A stretch of DNA of 56,996 bases from Phycisphaerae bacterium (lineage in GTDB: Bacteria; Planctomycetota; Phycisphaerae; UBA1845), in contig JAJDDT010000019.1 in assembly GCA_029260165.1 (NCBI GenBank), positions 1 through 56,996 on the forward strand. The letters run 5' to 3'. The translations under genes were made by a program, and so were the position numbers. Shown piece after piece: positions 52,694 through 56,996 of this stretch; within the stretch, counting starts at the first letter, position 1, and the number at the start of each line of letters is the position of its first letter. The notes under the pieces are model-generated. The model was not told the DNA's origin and made no database searches. It saw nothing but the letters and a program-made list of their open reading frames with translations.

Positions 52694-53878
52694 TCAGTCC
52701 GCTGCAATGTTGCAGTATTCGCCCTCGGAAAACGGCGTGTATTCAAACCCATCCGCCGGCTCAAGCTGATCAAGCCAGTATGCCGAATCGTCACGCTTGA
52801 ACACCATCAGCTTTCCGCGCAAATGCGCATGCTTCGCTCGATGATAACGCAGGAAAATGTAGTTATCGTCGATCGCCAACACCTCCACCTTGCCCGTTTC
52901 GTGCGACATCACAAAACGTGCACGACAAGCCAGCCCCGAACCACGCCGGATCGTTTCGTTGAAAATCTCCCAACCACGAACCAGTGGCGTTTCGTAAGGC
53001 TCATTACCCGCCGTCGGTCGCCCCTGGAAAAGATAATAGGGCGGACAACCGATGTTCGACAATTCTTCATACATCTCAGCCAACACATCCGGATCGTCGT
53101 TGATACCCTTGATGAGCGGACACTGGTTCACGCAAATCAGGCCGTTCTTCAGACAGCACGCAATTCCGTCAATGGCAGGCTTGGTAAGTTCGCGAGGATG
53201 GTCAAAATGGGCCATCAGGTAAATGCGTTTCTCTTTGGTGGAATAGGTCCGGAACGTCTTCTGAAGTTCCTCGTCTCGCAAGACACGCCAGGGATCAAAC
53301 GCGGGCATCTTGCTGCCAAGGCGGATGATTTTGACGTGTGGGATCTCTCGAAGCGCTGCGATGATCTCCGTGAGCCGACGCGTGCTCATCAGAAGCGGAT
53401 CACCACCGGTGAGCAGAACGTTCGATATCTGCGGGTTTTCCCGTATATACGCCAGGCCCGTGGATACGTCGTTGGTCACCTCGTCATTTTCGTCCATGAA
53501 AAGCCGTTTTCGAAAACAATAACGACAATAGGCTCCGCAAACCTCGTTGCACAACAGGAGGACGGTATCCGGGTATTTGTGCTGCACCCCGTGCGCGACG
53601 GTCACCGATTGCTCGTTGCTCGCGTCCAGATTGCCCCATTCATTCAGCTCTTCTTTTCGTGGAATGATCAGCTGCTTGATGGGATCGTTCGGATCGTCCC
53701 AGTCAATCAACCCCAGGTAGTAGTCGTTGGCTCGGAAAACGAATTTTTCGGTGACTTTCTCCAGGATGGCGCGATCCTCGGGCGGAATATTCGGGATTTT
53801 GTCCAGTGCACGGATGTACCTGACCCGTTGATCGGCAGTCGCCGTCGCTACCTGCGGAACCACACCCCTGATCACCAT
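52694..53878 (-). CDS. KamA-family radical SAM aminomutase
   Basis: A 394-residue radical SAM enzyme. The ATG at 53878 has a strong GGGAGG ribosome binding site at 5 bases. The iron-sulfur motif CxxxCxxC is C114-C118-C121 (VCGAYCRYCFRKRLF). Other blocks are NVLLTGGDPLLMSTRRLTEI, KIIRLGSKMPAFDPWRV and GCPPYYLFQGRPTAGNEPYE (the KamA/EpmB PLP and substrate-side segments). The C-terminus contains the PLP-site-associated strand VEVLAIDDNYIFLRYHR. It could act as a lysine 2,3-aminomutase or as an EpmB-like enzyme; EF-P and EpmA are not in the window, so the substrate is open. Confidence 0.82.
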   Translation of the reverse strand: MVIRGVVPQVATATADQRVRYIRALDKIPNIPPEDRAILEKVTEKFVFRANDYYLGLIDWDDPNDPIKQLIIPRKEELNEWGNLDASNEQSVTVAHGVQHKYPDTVLLLCNEVCGAYCRYCFRKRLFMDENDEVTNDVSTGLAYIRENPQISNVLLTGGDPLLMSTRRLTEIIAALREIPHVKIIRLGSKMPAFDPWRVLRDEELQKTFRTYSTKEKRIYLMAHFDHPRELTKPAIDGIACCLKNGLICVNQCPLIKGINDDPDVLAEMYEELSNIGCPPYYLFQGRPTAGNEPYETPLVRGWEIFNETIRRGSGLACRARFVMSHETGKVEVLAIDDNYIFLRYHRAKHAHLRGKLMVFKRDDSAYWLDQLEPADGFEYTPFSEGEYCNIAAD

Positions 53879-54114
53879 GGTCACCTCCCTTGCATTGGTT
53901 GCTGTTCTGCCCGATCGACGTACCAGACATGCAGGCCGGCGGGATTGACGAACCGACAGGCTCGCGTTTCCGCCGACATCCCGACCACCTCCATTTTACA
54001 CCGAAGCTGTGAGAATCACCAGCCGGAATTGACCCCGGCAGGATCAGCGGCACCTCGATTCGCGTTAACTATTTATAAATAATGTAGTTATGGTGGTACC
54101 GGTGCAGGCGTGAG

Positions 54115-54528
54115 TCAGCCCCGGGTGACCATGAAAACCGTATCAGGTAGCGGAGCGAGGGCGGAAATGATCTGTTCCCAGGACGGGCCGCCATCAGCGA
54201 TCTCAGGTTTGGGAAGAAGGGTTTTTCTGTCGCCGACGATGTTGGCGAGCTGTTTGGCACTGCGCGAAATGATCGCCAGATCCGGGCCTGACCATTGATA
54301 CTGCTTGATCGGGAAAGAAAGCAGATCGGGTCGGATTTCGTGGACATGGTTTCCGCGAGCGACGATCAGTCTGCCGAGATCGCCCGCCAATCCCGCAAAT
54401 TTGTCAATCGCCTCGACCGCGATTCCAATGTCGAGAATCGCGTTTCCCTCACCGTCGGTGGCACCGTGCGTGAGGATGCAGCGGAATTCCGCGGGTTCGA
54501 TCCAGAAACTACAGGCCTTTTCAATCAT
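54115..54528 (-). CDS. Small macro-domain-like protein
   Basis: A 137-residue protein from the ATG at 54528; no strong ribosome binding site. The order of elements resembles the ADP-ribose-binding macro-like family often annotated on phages and plasmids: an N-terminal strand (CILTHGATDGEGN), the core VARGNHVHEI, SFPIKQYQWSGPDLAIISRS (similar to the SFPTKxHWRxPSDLxLIxxS pattern of that family), then LPKPEIADGGPSWEQIISAL (similar to LPRPGCGxGGLxWxxV). The Gly-rich binding loop of macro domains is replaced here by PEIADGG, so nucleotide binding may be altered. Assignment is from recalled patterns. It is 237 bp upstream of the KamA gene on the same strand. Confidence 0.4.
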   Translation of the reverse strand: MIEKACSFWIEPAEFRCILTHGATDGEGNAILDIGIAVEAIDKFAGLAGDLGRLIVARGNHVHEIRPDLLSFPIKQYQWSGPDLAIISRSAKQLANIVGDRKTLLPKPEIADGGPSWEQIISALAPLPDTVFMVTRG

Positions 54529-54718
54529 GGGCGACGTCCAATGGGGTTCTCGGTGCCAATCTCCCGGGTATTATCGGGGATTGGTTGGGTCGTGCTTTAC
54601 AAAGCCCGTGCCAAAGAGGGTCCGATAAGCCAATTTCCTGGCCAAAGAACGCAATTTCACAGGTGTCGGTCGTCCCAAACAGGCTATCGTGGGGCGTCGA
54701 GGCTGGAAATGCGTCGAA

Positions 54719-54791
54719 TGAGGGCGGCAGGACTCGAACCTGCGACCAGCGGCTTAAAAGGCCGATGCTCTACCGACTGAGCTACGCCCCC
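54719..54791 (-). tRNA. tRNA-Lys(TTT)
   Basis: A 73-base cloverleaf on the minus strand: acceptor GGGGGCG/CGCCCTC with one G-T pair, anticodon loop CTTTTAA (anticodon TTT, Lys AAA/AAG), T-arm CGCAGGTTCGAGTCCTGCG and discriminator A. CCA is not encoded. The outermost anticodon-stem position is unpaired (T opposite C), and the other four pairs are canonical. Its sequence differs from the tRNA-Lys(CTT) at 1898-1970 in acceptor and anticodon stems. Confidence 0.97.
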
Positions 54792-54899
54792 ATAGGGATT
54801 CGAGCGTATGATGGTTGCAACCTGTCCGGTGGTCAAGCAGGGCGGATAGATGTGCGGCGTTGAATATGTTGAGCAGTTGTCGGGTTGTGAGGCAATGTC

Positions 54900-55823
54900 G
54901 TGCGTGAGTCGGAACTCCTTTCGTGGCTTGAGGATGCGTTCCCATCGCGGGGTGGGGTTCGTCTTGGGGTCGGGGACGACATGGCCATCGTGACGGTCGG
55001 TGGGCGTGAATTGCTGCTGACGGCGGACATGCTGCTGGATGGGGTGCATTTTGACAGCGAGACGCACGGTTTGGCGGAAATCGGATACAAAGCCATCGCC
55101 TGCAGCCTGAGCGACTGTGCGGGGATGGGGGTGAAACCGGTGGCAGCCACCGTGTCGTTGGCGTTGCCCCGGCGTTGGCAGATGGTGGATTCGGAGCAGC
55201 TTTTTGGCGGGATGCGTGGGGTGGCGGAGCGGTTTGGATGCGCGATTGTGGGGGGGGATACGACAGCGTGGGACAAGCCGTTGGTGATTGATGTGGCCAT
55301 GGTGGCCGAGCCTTTCGAGACGCATGACCCTGTGTTGCGGAGCGGGGCGGTCGTGGGGGATCGTCTTTTTGTGACCGGCAGACTGGGTGGTAGTCTGTTG
55401 GGACGGCATCTTCAGTTTACGCCGAGGGTTATGGAGGCGCAGGTGCTGGGAGAGCGGTTGGGGGCTGATCTTCACGCGATGATGGACCTGAGCGATGGGA
55501 TTTCGACCGATCTGCCGCGATTGTGCGACGCGTCAGGTATCGGGGCGAGGCTTGACGAGGGATTGCTGGGGGAAGTGGTGAGTGCGGAGGCATCGCGGAT
55601 GGCGAAACGGGACGGGCGGAGCGCGATGGAGCATGCGTTGTGTGACGGGGAGGATTTTGAGTTGTTGCTGGCCGTCGAGGGGAATGTGGATGTGGCGGAG
55701 GTGTCCGGTGTGGCGGTTTGGCCTGTGGGTGAAATTGTGTCGAGCGAGGTTGGAGTGGTGATGTGCGGGACGGACGGCGTGGATCGTGTTGTTGGGGCTG
55801 GTGGGTTTGAGCATCTGACGTGA
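54900..55823 (+). CDS. thiL: Thiamine-monophosphate kinase
   Basis: A 307-residue enzyme that makes thiamine diphosphate. It starts with GTG at 54900, 7 bases after GAGG. Blocks of the PurM/ThiL fold are LGVGDDMAIVTVGGRELLLT, TADMLLDGVHFDSET (metal-binding Asp), GYKAIACSLSDCAGMGVKP, GCAIVGGDTTAWDK, DRLFVTGRLGGSLLG and MDLSDGISTDLPRLC. It feeds cofactor to the pyruvate dehydrogenase E1 encoded at 38102-40387. It overlaps the next gene by 4 bp (GTGA). Confidence 0.95.
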   Translation: MRESELLSWLEDAFPSRGGVRLGVGDDMAIVTVGGRELLLTADMLLDGVHFDSETHGLAEIGYKAIACSLSDCAGMGVKPVAATVSLALPRRWQMVDSEQLFGGMRGVAERFGCAIVGGDTTAWDKPLVIDVAMVAEPFETHDPVLRSGAVVGDRLFVTGRLGGSLLGRHLQFTPRVMEAQVLGERLGADLHAMMDLSDGISTDLPRLCDASGIGARLDEGLLGEVVSAEASRMAKRDGRSAMEHALCDGEDFELLLAVEGNVDVAEVSGVAVWPVGEIVSSEVGVVMCGTDGVDRVVGAGGFEHLT

Positions 55824-56278
55824 ACAGTGGTGAATGGGTCATTTTGAGTGATTCGCCGTCGCGGACGCGGGAGATCGGTCGGCGGATTGGTGCGTTGCTG
55901 ACGCATGGGACGTGCGTGGCGCTTGTGGGGCAGTTGGGGGCGGGGAAGACGGAGATGGTGAAGGGGATTACGTCCGGTGCGGGGGTGGCGGACGACGTTG
56001 TTGTGAACAGCCCGACGTATGTGATAGTCAATGAGTATCCGGGGCGATTGTATATACATCATATCGATGCGTATCGGCTGGGTGGTGCGGAGGAGTTGGA
56101 AGCCGTCGGGATTGACGAGATGTTGTCCGGGGAGGGGGCGGTATTGATTGAATGGGCGGACAGGGTATCGGATTTACTACCGTCGGATTGTTTGCATATT
56201 TCGATAGAGCACGCCGGTGGCGATGAGAGACGGATCAGGGTTCGCGGCCCGCGACGGTTCGCACCAATTCGGGGTTAA
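55820..56278 (+). CDS. tsaE: tRNA threonylcarbamoyl-adenosine ATPase TsaE
   Basis: A 152-residue P-loop ATPase for t6A37 modification of tRNA. It starts with GTG at 55820 inside the stop of thiL. The Walker A is VALVGQLGAGKTEMVKGI, followed by NSPTYVIVNEYPGRLYIHHI (the switch with His and Asp) and VLIEWADRVSDLLP (Walker B-like). Length and order match the family. It would work with TsaB, TsaC and TsaD, which are not in the window. Confidence 0.95.
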   Translation: MNSGEWVILSDSPSRTREIGRRIGALLTHGTCVALVGQLGAGKTEMVKGITSGAGVADDVVVNSPTYVIVNEYPGRLYIHHIDAYRLGGAEELEAVGIDEMLSGEGAVLIEWADRVSDLLPSDCLHISIEHAGGDERRIRVRGPRRFAPIRG

Positions 56279-56290
56279 TAACAATCGGTT

Positions 56291-56996
56291 CTATTCAGTT
56301 GTATCAAATATGAGTTGGAAGTCGGCGAAGTCTTTGAAATCCACATCACCATCTTGATCCATATCGGCCCATGTGCAACCGGGGCCTGAATTCGTGTTCG
56401 GCCCGCCGTTGTTGAGACATTCATCAAAGTAAAACAAGTCGCGGGTGTCGATGTCGCCCTCGGAGTCGAAATCCCCCGACCCGGGGGTTGGTATATCACC
56501 CCAACGAATGTAGTCCCATTCGGTGACGCTGTCGACAAAAACAGATCTTGCACGAAAGGCTAATTCGGGTGAAGAAGATGGATACGGCCCCTCCGGCGTG
56601 CCCTCGTCTACAAGCACATCATCAATAAAGAGAAAATATTCATTGACACCATACTGCTCCAGCCGGTATGTGTGTGGCATGTCCGGTTCGATGTCGAAGA
56701 ACGGGATGGGGAGATCGGTGTCACGAAAAAACTTGGCTTGATCAGCCGCGATGACGAATGAATAGTTCGTCGGCCCGAAACTGCCCGCTGCAATCGCGGC
56801 TGGGGCACTGAAGGGGATTTCAGAGCGGTCGCCCGTTGTTTGCATCCTAAACTCAAGAAAGAATGTTTCAAATCCAATGAATTGCGTAATTGGCTTACGA
56901 AAACTCGACGCTTGCCCCTCAGGAGGGGTGACATCCAGGCAAAGTTCGACTTCCTGGAGAAACATACCACCTTCGATCCACTCTTTCGTCTCGCAG
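56291..56996 (-). CDS. Partial secreted protein with LamG-like domain and dockerin-like C-terminus
   Basis: The C-terminal part of a protein; the reading frame is open to the right edge of the window, so the N-terminus and signal peptide lie outside. The visible part has a LamG/concanavalin-like beta-sandwich pattern (FFLEFRMQTTG, FDIEPDMPHTYRLEQYGVNE, DYIRWG), followed by a dockerin-like tail of two DxDxDG-type repeats (SGDFDSEGDIDTRDLFYF and DMDQDGDVDFKDFADFQLIF). The tail is similar in style to that of the beta-helix protein at 8184-9593. It is likely a surface or extracellular-matrix protein, possibly with sugar-binding ability. Confidence 0.7.
   Translation of the reverse strand, partial: CETKEWIEGGMFLQEVELCLDVTPPEGQASSFRKPITQFIGFETFFLEFRMQTTGDRSEIPFSAPAAIAAGSFGPTNYSFVIAADQAKFFRDTDLPIPFFDIEPDMPHTYRLEQYGVNEYFLFIDDVLVDEGTPEGPYPSSSPELAFRARSVFVDSVTEWDYIRWGDIPTPGSGDFDSEGDIDTRDLFYFDECLNNGGPNTNSGPGCTWADMDQDGDVDFKDFADFQLIFDTTE

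Noticed and set aside
54792-54899. TPP riboswitch upstream of thiL
   Set aside because: The CTGAGA-type core and its partner segment are absent, and the interval is too short and is shared with a tRNA gene end.

Overview
The window most likely comes from a free-living, aerobic member of the Planctomycetota, probably class Phycisphaerae. The signs are membrane proteins with a CxxC-YxLTG-CPECG zinc ribbon (2017-2586, 9673-11025), secreted proteins ending in dockerin-like repeats (8184-9593, 56291-56996), many lipoproteins and secreted peptidases, and moderately high G+C. This assignment is inferred from protein style; no rRNA gene is present.

Layout: 1-1970 is the right end of an integrative element (excisionase-like protein, tyrosine integrase) lodged against tRNA-Lys(CTT). 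2017-11025 carries a zinc-ribbon membrane protein, a di-haem-motif protein, a TolB-like propeller lipoprotein, a CsgG/LpoB-like lipoprotein, a Xer recombinase, a secreted beta-helix protein and a second zinc-ribbon protein. 11122-18681 holds housekeeping genes (glyS, a fur-family regulator, metK, recJ) with a secreted M28 peptidase and an acetyltransferase. 18727-29918 is rich in surface functions: a membrane TPR protein, a second M28 peptidase, two secreted TldD-like proteins (only one with the zinc motif), an ECF sigma/anti-sigma pair and a sorbosone-dehydrogenase-like protein. 30020-37684 has an SGNH hydrolase/glycosyltransferase pair, a 22-residue hydrophobic peptide gene, a CPA2 antiporter with CBS domains and a GT4 glycosyltransferase. 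38102-45995 is a complete pyruvate dehydrogenase set (E1a, E1b, E2, E3) followed by tilS and a glycosyltransferase. 45955-54528 runs nrdR, an MBL hydrolase, proA-proB, egtB-egtD (ergothioneine), a KamA-family radical SAM enzyme and a small macro-like protein. The right end has tRNA-Lys(TTT), thiL, tsaE and a truncated dockerin-type protein.

Features beyond single genes: a short palindromic repeat family (29.9, 39.3 and 52.6 kb) whose stem changes are compensated; blocks in which the G-versus-C bias of the + strand reverses regardless of gene direction (near 16.2, 35.3, about 46.5 and about 54.5 kb); a low-G+C patch inside glyS; and an ECF-sigma-linked pair of exported TldD-like proteins that looks like an extracytoplasmic version of the TldD/TldE active/inactive pair. 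The last one, together with the 22-residue peptide, is the best candidate for something undescribed.
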